Positions 24,993 through 34,332 are shown, counted from the stretch's first letter. The stretch: 64,000 nt of DNA from Candidatus Obscuribacterales bacterium (GCA_020050685.1 JAGVKG010000069.1:62001-126000); one strand, 5' to 3'. A program made the numbers and translations. The notes: generated by a model from the sequence alone, not told the origin.

Positions 24993-25292
24993 ATGAGGCG
25001 GGAAATTTCAAAGAGTGGCAAACTTATTCGATTGTCAGTTGAGCGCTGGCAACATATTGTTGCCGAGCACGCTGAGATGGCGGGTCTTGAAGAACAAGTA
25101 ATGGACGTGATTTGCGATCCATTGTTTATCTTTTCTGGAGGCGGGGGTGAACTAATTGCGGTGAATGCGTTGGCAAGCAGAAAATGGCTGGTTGTCGTTT
25201 ATCGTGAAATGGAGGATGATGGATTTGTGATTACTGCGTTTTTTACAAGGCGCACTCGATGGTTTAGAAGAAGGCAACAAGTATGGCCATAG
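24993..25292 (+). CDS. DUF4258/RelE-like putative toxin
   Basis: 99 residues: LIRLSVERWQHIVAEHAEM, then VMDVICDPLFIFSGGGGELIAVNA, KWLVVVYREMEDDGFVITAFFTRR. This resembles DUF4258-like small proteins found with DUF2283 partners. The order and ten-base overlap with the DUF2283 gene support a toxin-antitoxin-like pair. No ribosome binding site is visible; with the promoter ending at 24990, the message may be leaderless. Confidence 0.72.
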   Translation: MRREISKSGKLIRLSVERWQHIVAEHAEMAGLEEQVMDVICDPLFIFSGGGGELIAVNALASRKWLVVVYREMEDDGFVITAFFTRRTRWFRRRQQVWP

Positions 25293-25510
25293 ATAGACTT
25301 CAAGAGTTTTTAGATTTGATTCCGGTGGTGAAGAAAAGTCCGACGGGATTTATGTGGTCATCTTATGATAAAGACGCAGATACTTTGTATATTAACTTCA
25401 AGCAGCCGAGTAAAGCAGACGATGGTGAATTGACGGATGATGACATAATCGTTCGTTACGAAGATGGGCAAATTGTCGGTTTAACTATACTGCACGTCAG
25501 TAAGCGCTAA
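25283..25510 (+). CDS. DUF2283 protein (putative antitoxin)
   Basis: 75 residues with the DUF2283 pattern YDKDADTLYINF, then DIIVRYEDGQIVGLTILHVSKR. These proteins are regularly encoded beside DUF4258-type toxins and are thought to be their antitoxins. Overlaps the upstream gene by ten bases. Confidence 0.85.
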   Translation: MAIDRLQEFLDLIPVVKKSPTGFMWSSYDKDADTLYINFKQPSKADDGELTDDDIIVRYEDGQIVGLTILHVSKR

Positions 25511-25594
25511 GCGGAAATATTAATACAGTACTATTGGTAGTAGTAGGTAAAGACCAAATGCAAGAAAGCGAAAAACGCCAAGCTTGCATTTGAT

Positions 25595-25978
25595 TTAGAA
25601 CATCCGGCAAACTTCTATCAAGTTCAACTCGAACGTGCCAACCAACTTTTCGGAGACAGTCCCGTCAGAATTAGTTTCCTTTTTGCAGACTTGGATGACT
25701 GTTTCCATAAGCACATCAGCAGCATCATTGAATGCCGCAGCTACGTGCTTGGTAGAGCGAACTTCGCCGATCTTGAGAGAGTACGGACTGTTCAACTTCT
25801 CCAGCGATTTCTGAACGCGCTCGAACTGATGAGTGGGCATTCCGGTCACGTCGCGGAAATATTCTTGTTGAGCAGCAATCTGTTCGAACGTTGCAGCAAG
25901 TGCGCATGCAAGACTCGCAGCTGCTGACTCCTCTTCTTTCATTTCTTCTTCCAAAACATTTACTTCATCTTCTTTCAT
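25595..25978 (-). CDS. Unknown small helical protein
   Basis: 127 residues from ATG 25978, which has AAGGA six bases upstream (an ATG at 25993 is in frame). Highly acidic N-terminus (EDEVNVLEEEMKEEESAAAS), an Ala-rich helix, and a mixed C-terminal half. No known family. Second of several minus-strand single-gene units here. Confidence 0.65.
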   Translation of the reverse strand: MKEDEVNVLEEEMKEEESAAASLACALAATFEQIAAQQEYFRDVTGMPTHQFERVQKSLEKLNSPYSLKIGEVRSTKHVAAAFNDAADVLMETVIQVCKKETNSDGTVSEKLVGTFELNLIEVCRMF

Positions 25979-26070
25979 TGTCAGTTCCTTCATGTTGTGA
26001 ATTGGTACGTTTTGAACCCGTAGGTTTGGAAGCTGCCCTGGTTAAGAGCAGCTTCCAATTGTGACCGATG

Positions 26071-26523
26071 TTATTCGGTCTTGTTGCTGGCGGCGTCGTC
26101 ATGGTTGGCACGATTCTTCTTCGGGTCGAAGAGGTCGTCTTTCATGCAGACACCGTTTGAACAGGAGCTGGGGCCGAAGTTTTCGGTGAGATTGTTGAAC
26201 AGATCTTCGAACCCTTCGAGTGAAGACTCCGCATGCTTGCGATTGGCGTCATATTTGGGCAGCTCATCGGCTGTCTGTTCAGACCAAATGCAGACTGTGC
26301 CGCGGAGGCTCTTTGGCACATCGTACTCATCGATTATCCAGTTGTCGACTTCGACTCCCTCGTTCATGTCTGCAAGGAGTTGCGGACGTGCGCCTTGCGT
26401 AGTCATGGTAGGAAGAGTGAATTGGCCCGAATTGCCGGCGTGGAGATCTGCTAGGAGCTCCGGACGGATTGCTTCGGATGTTTCGTTTCCGTTTTGATTG
26501 TTTTGTTGATTTTGATTTGGCAT
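26071..26523 (-). CDS. Unknown protein with repeated PxLLAD motif
   Basis: 150 residues, Asn/Gln-rich start (NQNQQNNQNGN). The motif RPELLADLHAG recurs as RPQLLADMNEG some 25 residues later, and a related VPQLLAKLNKG starts the protein at 30331-30984. The rest is acidic, with two Cys near the end (SSCSNGVCM). No family was recognised. GAGGT precedes the ATG. A TAGGTT-type motif lies about 200 bp upstream. Confidence 0.68.
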   Translation of the reverse strand: MPNQNQQNNQNGNETSEAIRPELLADLHAGNSGQFTLPTMTTQGARPQLLADMNEGVEVDNWIIDEYDVPKSLRGTVCIWSEQTADELPKYDANRKHAESSLEGFEDLFNNLTENFGPSSCSNGVCMKDDLFDPKKNRANHDDAASNKTE

Positions 26524-27138
26524 GTGACGTACCTCGCTATCGAACTGTCATTGGATACGCGAAGAGAGCGGATGCACCACGCATCCGCTTATTTCGCATA
26601 TTGAAAGTTGGTCTTGGGCTTGCTGCGCTTCTCTTCTTCCATCCAGAATTGGAAGGAAAATGAAAAGTTGGTGGCAGTTAGTTGTCGTTCTCTTGAAATA
26701 GCCTCGGATCGAAAATGTATCGATATATAAATTGAACCTAACGAAGTAGCGTATTGAAGACAATACAAATACGCGCGCGCATAAATTAATTCGAAAATTA
26801 AAGATCGTAATTCCCCCCATGCCACCACTCCGCGCAATTAGCGAAGCTCACGCGATGCGCTTGTGCGTTAGCTGCGCTATGGAAATCTGAAAGAAGAAAG
26901 TGGGGCAAACACGCATGCAAGCGCGAATCTTATATTGAACTTGATCTGCATTGCTTACTAAGGTGCGATCAGAACTTGTTACTTTGCACACCGAGAAAAG
27001 CGCACCCAGCAAGAATTTACTCACACGCTTCATTCGATATCACAAGCTATTTCAGCTTGCGATATTGACTGGGCGCCACTTGCTCAATGCACTGATGACA
27101 CAAGCAAAGTTTTGAAACTCAACAGAGAGGTGAACGCC
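26524..27138. other. Divergent gene-free region (about 610 bp)
   Basis: Contains a TAGGTT-type motif for the left gene (26721-26742), an AGTGGTGGCA motif (26820-26829, minus), a TAGCGCAGCTA element (26866-26878) and the leader of the 27139 gene. No gene is supported. Confidence 0.55.
26721..26742 (-). promoter_or_regulatory. TAGGTT-type motif
   Basis: Minus strand TAGGTTCAATTTATATATCG, about 200 bp before the start at 26523. Confidence 0.5.
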
Positions 27139-28224
27139 ATGGCATACGACATCAGAGACGACATACCGGAACCGAACGAGCAAGGCGCGACTGCAGAAAC
27201 GGCAGAAGCGATCAAGCAGCCCGATTTCAATGTCTCCAAGAAAGTTCCAATAGCTAATTTCGCCGACTGCCCGTATGGCTTCAGAAGCGCGATTGCCGAA
27301 AGGGAAGCTACTGGAAGAGGCGAGGCGGTGAAGGAAATTATGGACAAATTTCTGGAAAGGCCGAAAGGATATGAGATTATTCCGATGCGTGGTCAACTTG
27401 TCGTAGCGTCTCTTCACGAGACGACGATGAATCGCAAGGAACAAACCGTGCACCCGCTGAAAGGCGAGTCCGGAATAATTTCCGCCGAGGGGAGAAAGAT
27501 AGTGCGAGCCTTCGGATTCTTCGCGGGCAATCAAGTCGTTCATTCCGTTTCCGATTTGCAGGGCGAGCATGTTGTTCTTCTCGTGAGGGACGAAGATGAT
27601 CAGACTGGCGAAGCCTGGTTCAAAAAGGATTCCACAAGTCCGACTGCCAAGTTGGACATCGTTCGATACACTGACCTAGGCGTAAGACTGGATGGTTTGT
27701 ATCACTTCGATGCCGCAGGTAGGCGAACCTTTGTCGGATGGAATGATACCGTCATGACTGAGGACTGCGATCCTGAACGGCAAAAGACGTGGAACACCAG
27801 ATTCATTTGGTCGCAGACCAGATACGAAGAGTCCGGTGCTAAGCGCATAGTTGGTGTTCATCTCGGTCCGCGGGCCAGAGTTGAAGACCAATTGCTGGCC
27901 ATTCAGTACAAGCAGAGTCGAAACGGATCTGCAGATGCTTCATCTTCTCTCACCGAGCAGATCGAGCAGATTCGGTTCGATGATGGCACCAAGCTAACGG
28001 CGCAAAAGAACGGCTTTGCTCTGCGCAAGGACGTCAACGGCCGTTCGCAGTACATCGGCACTATCGCCGAGCCAAACTTTGCGCTCGACAAATTAGGCAA
28101 TCTGTCATACACAGAGTGCCTGTTCGACGACCGAAAAGGCGAGACGTGCGCTGCAGCCGATGCTCCGATTTATCGGGTGACTAAGCTGCTCGACCGTCGC
28201 GAAATCCGCAAGCGCATCAGGTAA
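27139..28224 (+). CDS. Unknown protein, 361 residues
   Basis: Read from ATG 27139, which has GAGAGG eight bases upstream. Acidic disordered start (DIRDDIPEPNEQGATAETAEA), then a mixed domain containing a beta-rich centre (GEHVVLLVRDEDDQTGEAWF, VRLDGLYHFDAAGRRTFVGW). No signal peptide, catalytic motif or known family was recognised. Together with the 28317 gene (92 bases downstream) it may form a short operon. Confidence 0.72.
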   Translation: MAYDIRDDIPEPNEQGATAETAEAIKQPDFNVSKKVPIANFADCPYGFRSAIAEREATGRGEAVKEIMDKFLERPKGYEIIPMRGQLVVASLHETTMNRKEQTVHPLKGESGIISAEGRKIVRAFGFFAGNQVVHSVSDLQGEHVVLLVRDEDDQTGEAWFKKDSTSPTAKLDIVRYTDLGVRLDGLYHFDAAGRRTFVGWNDTVMTEDCDPERQKTWNTRFIWSQTRYEESGAKRIVGVHLGPRARVEDQLLAIQYKQSRNGSADASSSLTEQIEQIRFDDGTKLTAQKNGFALRKDVNGRSQYIGTIAEPNFALDKLGNLSYTECLFDDRKGETCAAADAPIYRVTKLLDRREIRKRIR

Positions 28225-28316
28225 TCTGTTTCAGCGCCCAACATTTAGAGGGAGTCGGCAAGTGTCGACTTCCTCTCATCTGTTTGTAGAAAGTTTTTCA
28301 ATGGAGGTACAAATAT

Positions 28317-28778
28317 ATGACAGTCAGGAAGCGTCATTTAGGTCCCGTTCGGGACCACGTTCAATCTGCCGAACAAGAGCTCGGCAAGATCGATGCGAGG
28401 CGTCAAAAGGATGTCGCGGAGCTGCAGGAGAAAATCCTGGCAGAAATCGCAGACATTGAGCCCAAGCTAAAGAAGAAATCGGGCCTGCTCGATGGGCTGA
28501 AGAAATTGGTTGGTGAGCTTGACCGATACAAAGGAATCGGTGCCGAAGAAGTGCTGTCTCGAGATATTGCCGATGCTCTGGACAAACTTGAGTACGCATA
28601 CGAGATTGCAGCCGATAACTTGTACATGGATCCGGGCGAACGCGTTGAGAACGCAATCACCAAAATGATCGGCGAAGAGCTGGGTGGAGAAAATGGTCAA
28701 GTCAAAATGATTGACGGCGTAGCCATGGTACCAGTCAAGCTCGTACAGGATACGATCACGAACGCAAGAAAGCAATAA
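28317..28778 (+). CDS. Unknown coiled-coil protein
   Basis: 153 residues with a GGAGG site before the ATG. The N-terminal 85 residues form a probable coiled coil (VQSAEQELGKIDARRQKDVA, EPKLKKKSGLLDGLKKLVGELDRY); the C-terminal part is a compact helical domain (DIADALDKLEYAYEIAADNLY). No family was recognised. Followed by a long-stem terminator. Confidence 0.7.
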   Translation: MTVRKRHLGPVRDHVQSAEQELGKIDARRQKDVAELQEKILAEIADIEPKLKKKSGLLDGLKKLVGELDRYKGIGAEEVLSRDIADALDKLEYAYEIAADNLYMDPGERVENAITKMIGEELGGENGQVKMIDGVAMVPVKLVQDTITNARKQ

Positions 28779-28812
28779 TTGTAATGTGCGCGTCTTGTCA
28801 AACTCGTGTCGA

Positions 28813-28862
28813 GATCGATAAAAACTTCCAGAACACCACTCTGGATTTTTATCGATTTTATA
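28813..28862 (+). terminator. Long-stem intrinsic terminator
   Basis: ATCGATAAAAA...TTTTTATCGAT stem extended by TTCCAGA/TCTGGA, followed by TTTTATAA. Confidence 0.8.
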
Positions 28863-28889
28863 ACTACTATAGATAATAGCAGAACGTAC

Positions 28890-28933
28890 TAAAAAATAGA
28901 CCAGGGAAACAGAGTTTTGCTCTGCTCCCTGGT
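28890..28933 (-). terminator. Intrinsic terminator
   Basis: ACCAGGG...CAGAG/CTCTG...CCCTGGT hairpin followed on the minus strand by CTATTTTTT, ending the 28958 gene. Confidence 0.8.
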
Positions 28934-28957
28934 TGGTTGTGGTGCCGCTATTGTGTT

Positions 28958-30085
28958 TTAGCCATGGCAGTTTTTCTGCCGCTGTTCTTCAACGGCTTTT
29001 ATCCAGGTTTGTTCGGCCTCGGTTGCAGCGCGACGAGCATTATCCAACGCGATCTTTGCCTGTTTCACCTTGTAGTCTTCCGGTGTAGAGAAACCGTAAG
29101 CACCGCTTCGAATCATTGTGACGACGCTCATTTCCATTGGCGCCAATGCCAACTTATTGAGAGCATCCATCTCTTTGATTCGGACTTCGTTCGAGCCCAG
29201 GCCAACTTCAAAGGCCATTGAGTCCGACAGAATAGTGCCTTTCTCGCTTTTCTGAGTGAGCACCAATTCCTTTTGGATGTTTACGCGCACGGCATATACA
29301 GGCTCGCCTTGACCGACTTGTACCTCGTGATTATTTACCATTTGAAACAGTGCACCATTGAGCTGGCTGGTCAGATGCAGTCCTCGGTCTTTCTTCATGA
29401 GCTGTGAAAGATCTTTGGATTGAGCGATGTCTTCAGCGATAGCTTTGCTCGGGACTCCCACATACGCTACACCCATAAGTGTTAGTTCTGAGACAAAGCC
29501 GGTACCATCCTTGCTGATGGTGGCACCAATATACATGCCCTCGAACTTGTCCAAACGTGTGGGCATATTTCCATTGCGTACAATGCCGTTAGCTTTGCGA
29601 GAAGCGTTTGGCGATTTCTGTGGCTGTCTGACGCAGTCCACGCGCATGTGCGCAAGGGATAATTCTGGACAGGTTGAGCGTAGTTTTTCAACTGCAGATC
29701 GTCTGCCTAAATTGAGCACTAGGTGTTGTAGATCCAGTGTGAAAGCACCGAACCCTACATTAGTGTTGTCTTGTCGAATCCCTTGGACGCGGAAAAGTTG
29801 ATCAAAGTCAATATTGATGGCGTAGAGACTGTCGCTTTCCGGTTGGCAGCCATCTGTGAGCAACTCTTTCAATGCACGCTTAAGATCAAGGTGCAGATTC
29901 AAAGACTGCGGGAACGCCATACTCTCTGACGGTGGCGTGATCGGATCCAAGCTCTGGCTGGAGATGATTGTTGCGGCGGTCGCCCGATCTTTCACTGCCA
30001 CGAAAAAGTTGGCATCTTCGATCCGCATTTCGCAAAACCCTGGGGTGTTTGTGAGTGAGAAAATCATTTTGTGTTGTGTTTTCAT
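28958..30085 (-). CDS. Unknown protein, 375 residues
   Basis: Mixed alpha/beta, no signal peptide. A strand-rich N-terminal half (MIFSLTNTPGFCEMRIEDANFFVAVKD) is followed by a likely second domain (GMYIGATISKDGTGFVSELTLMGVAYVGV) and a C-terminal helix (YKVKQAKIALDNARRAATEAEQTWIKAVEEQR) that may be a coiled coil. GAGG precedes the ATG. No known family. Single-gene unit with its own terminator. Confidence 0.72.
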   Translation of the reverse strand: MKTQHKMIFSLTNTPGFCEMRIEDANFFVAVKDRATAATIISSQSLDPITPPSESMAFPQSLNLHLDLKRALKELLTDGCQPESDSLYAINIDFDQLFRVQGIRQDNTNVGFGAFTLDLQHLVLNLGRRSAVEKLRSTCPELSLAHMRVDCVRQPQKSPNASRKANGIVRNGNMPTRLDKFEGMYIGATISKDGTGFVSELTLMGVAYVGVPSKAIAEDIAQSKDLSQLMKKDRGLHLTSQLNGALFQMVNNHEVQVGQGEPVYAVRVNIQKELVLTQKSEKGTILSDSMAFEVGLGSNEVRIKEMDALNKLALAPMEMSVVTMIRSGAYGFSTPEDYKVKQAKIALDNARRAATEAEQTWIKAVEEQRQKNCHG

Positions 30086-30282
30086 TTCATTATCCTCAAA
30101 TATGGGTTGGACAACAAAAGCTCCCTCTCGTTCTTGGAGTTGGTCCGGAAAGGAATTTCCTTCTGGGACTCAAATCGGAATCTGAAAGGAGCATTTGGTA
30201 AGTATGAGAAGTGGTGGCAGTTCTACCTGCGCTCCACAAGAGAAAAAATTACGAAAGCGATGTGTGCGCTTGATAGAAGTGA

Positions 30283-30320
30283 CGCGAGGGGGCCTCTCGT
30301 GTGAAGAGGTCCCCTCGAAT
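30283..30320 (-). terminator. Hairpin after the 30331 gene
   Basis: CGAGGGG-CCTCT...AGAGG-CCCCTCG, a strong stem directly downstream of the stop codon; weak T-run. Confidence 0.5.
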
Positions 30321-30330
30321 CAGCTTATGT

Positions 30331-30984
30331 TTATGCTTCGCTCTTGTAGAAGAAGATCGCATCGAGATGCGCATTCCCCAGTGCCTTGTCTTCTTCATCG
30401 AAGTTGTAGTCATCCGGATTCGGACAAGACAGCTCGAAGTCTGCGACGTTGAATTTGGAGAGGATTTTGTTTTCCGGTTTTTTAGAGCTGTTTGGTGAGT
30501 AATCGTTCTCTACTTCTCGGAAAGCCAGACCAATCATCGTAGCGATTTGTCCCCAGAGATCTCCTGGGAATCCCATTCCTTGAGCCCATTCGCCGAAGTC
30601 GCCGCCGTCGTCGCCGTCCGCATGCTTTTTCGAATATGCGGCTGCGGCAGCGATGCCTGCCTTTGTGGCAATTAGCGCCAGCACTTCTCCGCGCTGCTTC
30701 TTCTGTTCTTCATCCTCCTCATCCGCATACTTATCGTTTTCTCTCTGGCGGAAGAATATTCCAATTACCGGAAGATTTGGTTCATTGTCGAAATCCGTGC
30801 AAGACGGGCTTGTGTCTTTCTCTGGCATGTCGACTGGTTTGCCGGTGTTCACCATGTAGGTGATTTTACTTATCATGTCGAGTGAAAGTGCCCGACCCGG
30901 TGTTCCGAGTTTAACCGGCGCGAATTTGTAGGTCTCGCCTTTGTTCAGCTTTGCGAGTAGCTGTGGGACAAACTTGTTTGCCAT
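30331..30984 (-). CDS. Unknown protein with N-terminal PQLLAKL motif
   Basis: 217 residues starting MANKFVPQLLAKLNKGETYKF, which echoes the repeated PELLADL/PQLLADM motif of the 26071 protein. The middle is acidic (ENDKYADEEDEEQKKQRG), followed by an Ala-rich helix (LIATKAGIAAAAAYSKKHADG). No signal peptide or known domain. The shared motif hints at a common binding partner or export/assembly signal; this is inference only. Confidence 0.7.
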   Translation of the reverse strand: MANKFVPQLLAKLNKGETYKFAPVKLGTPGRALSLDMISKITYMVNTGKPVDMPEKDTSPSCTDFDNEPNLPVIGIFFRQRENDKYADEEDEEQKKQRGEVLALIATKAGIAAAAAYSKKHADGDDGGDFGEWAQGMGFPGDLWGQIATMIGLAFREVENDYSPNSSKKPENKILSKFNVADFELSCPNPDDYNFDEEDKALGNAHLDAIFFYKSEA

Positions 30985-31087
30985 TGTTTCTTACCTTATG
31001 TTTCGAATTGGTGACTACCCTGTGTTGCAACACCGAATGTCGATGTTGCATTCTCGAGGAATCTGCGTGTGTTGCCACACGTACAGC

Positions 31088-31729
31088 CTATCGTGCTGCC
31101 TGTAAGAGAGATAGCAGATCGGTTGATGGTGGCGCTTCGATTCCAGGTAGCGGCGAATCGGGGAAATCGTGCCTTTCGCTGACGACTGCCACCACTTCTT
31201 TGCCACAAAGAATCGGTCCACCTGATTGTCCATCGACTCCCCGCATTTGAAAAATATGCCGAGAGCGAAATAATGAAAGTTCTGTCGTATGTGATTCAAC
31301 ATACGTTCCAGGAGATACGATTATCTGCTTGTGATGTGCGTAAGGATAACCCAGTGCGGTGCAGAACGAAGACGCTTGCAGCTTACCAGTTTGTTCCAGT
31401 GGTAGAGCTGTGAAGCGTTCGGATGCAGCGTTGCGAACCTTGAGGATTGTCAAATCACTGTGCGGCTCATCTGCCACCACATCGACAGTGTATTCTCGGC
31501 CATCTTCTACTGTGAAGACAAGGTCGAGTCCATTGCCGATGACATGGTGCGCGGTTGCGATCAACCCATCTTCCGAAATGAAAAATCCGGAGCCCCACCA
31601 TTTGTTTCGATCTTTATCACGCAAACAAGAAATCCTACCAATCGAAGATTTGACATACACATAAAGCGTTTGCAATTCTTCGAGGTCTAGTACGTTGTCC
31701 AAACATCTTATGTTTAGTCTTTTGTGCAT
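31088..31729 (-). CDS. Trypsin-like serine protease (S1/HtrA fold)
   Basis: 213 residues from ATG 31729, preceded by CGGAGG; a longer in-frame reading to 31837 enters a dispersed repeat and is unlikely. The catalytic triad is visible: His in DGLIATAHHVIG, Asp in HSDLTILKV, Ser in GVDGQSGGPIL. No PDZ domain and no signal peptide, so it is a single-domain protease, possibly cytoplasmic or exported by another route. The neighbours give no clue to its substrate. Confidence 0.87.
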   Translation of the reverse strand: MHKRLNIRCLDNVLDLEELQTLYVYVKSSIGRISCLRDKDRNKWWGSGFFISEDGLIATAHHVIGNGLDLVFTVEDGREYTVDVVADEPHSDLTILKVRNAASERFTALPLEQTGKLQASSFCTALGYPYAHHKQIIVSPGTYVESHTTELSLFRSRHIFQMRGVDGQSGGPILCGKEVVAVVSERHDFPDSPLPGIEAPPSTDLLSLLQAAR

Positions 31730-31825
31730 ATTGTCACCTCCGTGTTTCCGGTAGTAATAAGTTTTCGCAAGACGACTGTCGAAATGGCGATCGCTGATAA
31801 GGACGACAACTAGAAAGACGGCTGT

Positions 31826-31935
31826 CATCCTGAGCAAAGCGAAGGACCCCTCATGCGCAACAGACGGTTTAGCGTCGTTGGCACATGCGAGGTCCTTCGT
31901 CGTGATGAGGGCGGGGAGACCCCGCCCCTACAGGA
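31826..31935. repeat. Composite dispersed repeat
   Basis: GTCATCCTGAGCAAAGCGAAG-GACCCCTCATG, an inverted GGTCCTTCGTC half, then the palindrome GGGCGGGGAGACCCCGCCCC (31909-31928) with the usual CTAC flank. It combines both repeat families of the window. Confidence 0.65.
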
Positions 31936-31957
31936 TGGCATCAACAACCGTAGTTGC

Positions 31958-32704
31958 TTACGGATTGTTCTTCTCTTCCGTGTCCGCCGATTCGAAATCG
32001 AACTGGCGAATTGTCTGATCGGTTTCCAGCGTGATTGCTGCTTTCTCGATCTGCCCGACCTGTGCGTACAGTTTCGGAATCAGAACGTTGAGGTCTTTGC
32101 GCCAGCGGTAACCTTGCGGACGGAACGGTCCGAGTTTCTTGGCTGAATCTGCAGTTTCCTGTGCGGCTGCACTCAAGGTCGCGAGGTCTTTCCAAGCTTG
32201 CTTGGCTTCGGCGCTAACGCCTGGGTGCAGTTTGCCGAGAATTTCCAACGAGCCATCGGAATTCGCACCGACCCATGAGGGCAGCTCGCTTTCCTTCGTC
32301 AGTTGTTCGATCGCGGCGAGATCAGCGGCAGCCGAGAGCAGGGCGGCGTGCACCATCTTGGTTTCGTTTGCGTTTGGTTCACGCTCTTCGTTCGTGGTTG
32401 CTTCACCATCCGGACCTTGGAAATGAACTTCGGCGAGCATTCGCTTCATGGCGAGCTTGATCGACTTGACTGAGAGCCGAGCATTACGCGCATGTGTGAG
32501 CAACGGTCCGCGAACGTTTGCGTTGTTCACCCACTTGGTCTTTTCGGATTTGCTGTCAGTTTTGTCGCTTGCTTCTGTTGTATCTGTGTCAGGGAACGGG
32601 GGGTTGCAGGAGCCTGCGTGCGCTGTGAGATTGCTGCTGCCGGAAATGGCTATGGCGAGCATAAGCAGCATTCCTGTTGCTGTGGTTAAAATACGTCCTT
32701 TCAT
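31958..32704 (-). CDS. Secreted helical protein, unknown
   Basis: 248 residues from ATG 32704 (AAGGAG upstream). A signal peptide (ILTTATGMLLMLAIAISGSSNLTAHAG) probably ends near AHA-G. The mature part starts with an acidic linker, then long helices (VKSIKLAMKRMLAEVHFQG, MVHAALLSAAADLAAIEQLTKE). No known domain. Single-gene unit. Confidence 0.75.
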   Translation of the reverse strand: MKGRILTTATGMLLMLAIAISGSSNLTAHAGSCNPPFPDTDTTEASDKTDSKSEKTKWVNNANVRGPLLTHARNARLSVKSIKLAMKRMLAEVHFQGPDGEATTNEEREPNANETKMVHAALLSAAADLAAIEQLTKESELPSWVGANSDGSLEILGKLHPGVSAEAKQAWKDLATLSAAAQETADSAKKLGPFRPQGYRWRKDLNVLIPKLYAQVGQIEKAAITLETDQTIRQFDFESADTEEKNNP

Positions 32705-32982
32705 TGCAACTCTCCTTATTGAGGGGTTAGGTTTGTGTCTTGTCTGTTCATTGCTCTTTGCACGGCGCGTCAAAAACACAGCAACAATTTTCTTGAGCGC
32801 AACTAATAGTGCTCAAGAAAGGAATATGCTGTGCTGGGGTTGGCTTTGGGTGCTTGGAGACTTTTGAAGGGAGGGTACGTGTACTGCCTTAACCTTAAGG
32901 CTCATGCAATTAGAAATTCAATTTGTATGAGAAAAATTACTAGGAAATTCCGCCACCTCGCCTGGCATAGCTTGCGCGAGTA

Positions 32983-34332
32983 TTAGAACTTAGTCACAGA
33001 ATCAAAGTTGAAGTATGCGACTTTCATAGGCGGAACAACGGCAGGGAATCCTTCTTCGCCTGCTGTACGCACTGCAGGACCGAGCGCTTGCACGCGATTG
33101 AGCATTTCGATCAGGCTCTCGTTGAAGCGAAAGTTCTTCACGCCGTGTTTGATCTTGCCGTCTTCGACTAAGAATGTGCCGTCACGCGTCATACCGGTGA
33201 CAATCTTCTTGGTTGGATCGACTTCCCGCACGTACCATACACGCGTAAGCAAAATGCCTCGGTCGGTGCTTGCGATCATTTCTTCCAGCGAAGTGTTGCC
33301 GCCTTCAATCACAATGTTTAACGGATACTCACCTTCGGTGTTTGGCTCCGCCAATCCGTGTCCGGTTGGTTCGGCGTTCATGGCTTTTGCTGCCCGACGT
33401 CCATAGACCAAATTCTTGATCACGCCTTTGTCCACAAGCGTAACTTTTTTGCGTGGCATTCCTTCGCCGTCATACGGCGCACCATTTTGCAATGGGTGAT
33501 AAACATCATCGTGAACAGTAATATTTTCACCGAGGAGTTTTTGTCCAACCTTATCAAGAAAGCAAGATTGCTTATCGAGGTGACTGGTGGCAGAAAAGTC
33601 ATACCAGAGAAATGCGAGAAGATCCAAAACAGCGGACGGTTCAAGAATAACTGTGTAATGACCCGGATCAACTTCTTTGGGATTGGCGCTGGCAACTGCT
33701 TTTTGCGCAGCTGATTTTGCCATCGACAATGAATCTGTTTGACGTTTGTTGGGATTTTCTGCTTTTGCCCAACCAGTTGAATTTAAAGCGCTCATTGTCA
33801 CGGAGCATTCTGAATGAGTTTGTTTGTGGAAACGAAAAAGTCCTTCGGAATTTCCTAGAGCAGACACGGTGGAGCCGGATGTATATATGCCGGCAGCGCT
33901 CAGACGTCCTTCTTTCGCCACATCAATCATTAAGCGAATTGTATGGGCGCGATCGTCAGGAGTAAGATGCGCGGTCAAATCATCAAAGCGATTCACATTT
34001 GTAAGTGGTGGCAAACCGTTCTTACTAAGTATTGGTAGAAGCTTTGGATCTTTGTCCAAGAGTGACGCTGCTTTGATTGCGTTGTCCACGAGTTCCTGAA
34101 TTGCATTGAAGTCCAATTTGTCGCTTGAAAGTCGAGCTTGCTTGCCATCGACAATTGCGCGTACTGAAACGTTTACGGCAGACGGAGACTGATTTTGCGT
34201 CATGCCATTGTTGGCGAAGCGAGATGTGGCGACATCTGAGCCGTGCACATGAACTTCAATGCCCTCGGCTTTGCCTTTTCCGTGGGCAAGTGCAGCTTCG
34301 ATAATTGATTGGCAGTGGTCTTGGGATATCAT
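32983..34332 (-). CDS. tldE: TldE/PmbA metalloprotease subunit
   Basis: 449 residues from ATG 34332 (GGAGCAC upstream). TldE signatures: EGIEVHVHGSDVATSRFANNGMTQN, the glycine-rich VPGMTRDGTFLVEDGKI-like end (TGMTRDGTFLVEDGKIKHGVKNFRFN) and SLIEMLNRV. TldE lacks the zinc motif and forms the TldD/E heterodimer that degrades unfolded peptides and matures microcin- or RiPP-type peptides. Encoded 110 bp downstream of tldD; the spacer carries a small GC-rich repeat. Confidence 0.9.
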   Translation of the reverse strand: MISQDHCQSIIEAALAHGKGKAEGIEVHVHGSDVATSRFANNGMTQNQSPSAVNVSVRAIVDGKQARLSSDKLDFNAIQELVDNAIKAASLLDKDPKLLPILSKNGLPPLTNVNRFDDLTAHLTPDDRAHTIRLMIDVAKEGRLSAAGIYTSGSTVSALGNSEGLFRFHKQTHSECSVTMSALNSTGWAKAENPNKRQTDSLSMAKSAAQKAVASANPKEVDPGHYTVILEPSAVLDLLAFLWYDFSATSHLDKQSCFLDKVGQKLLGENITVHDDVYHPLQNGAPYDGEGMPRKKVTLVDKGVIKNLVYGRRAAKAMNAEPTGHGLAEPNTEGEYPLNIVIEGGNTSLEEMIASTDRGILLTRVWYVREVDPTKKIVTGMTRDGTFLVEDGKIKHGVKNFRFNESLIEMLNRVQALGPAVRTAGEEGFPAVVPPMKVAYFNFDSVTKF

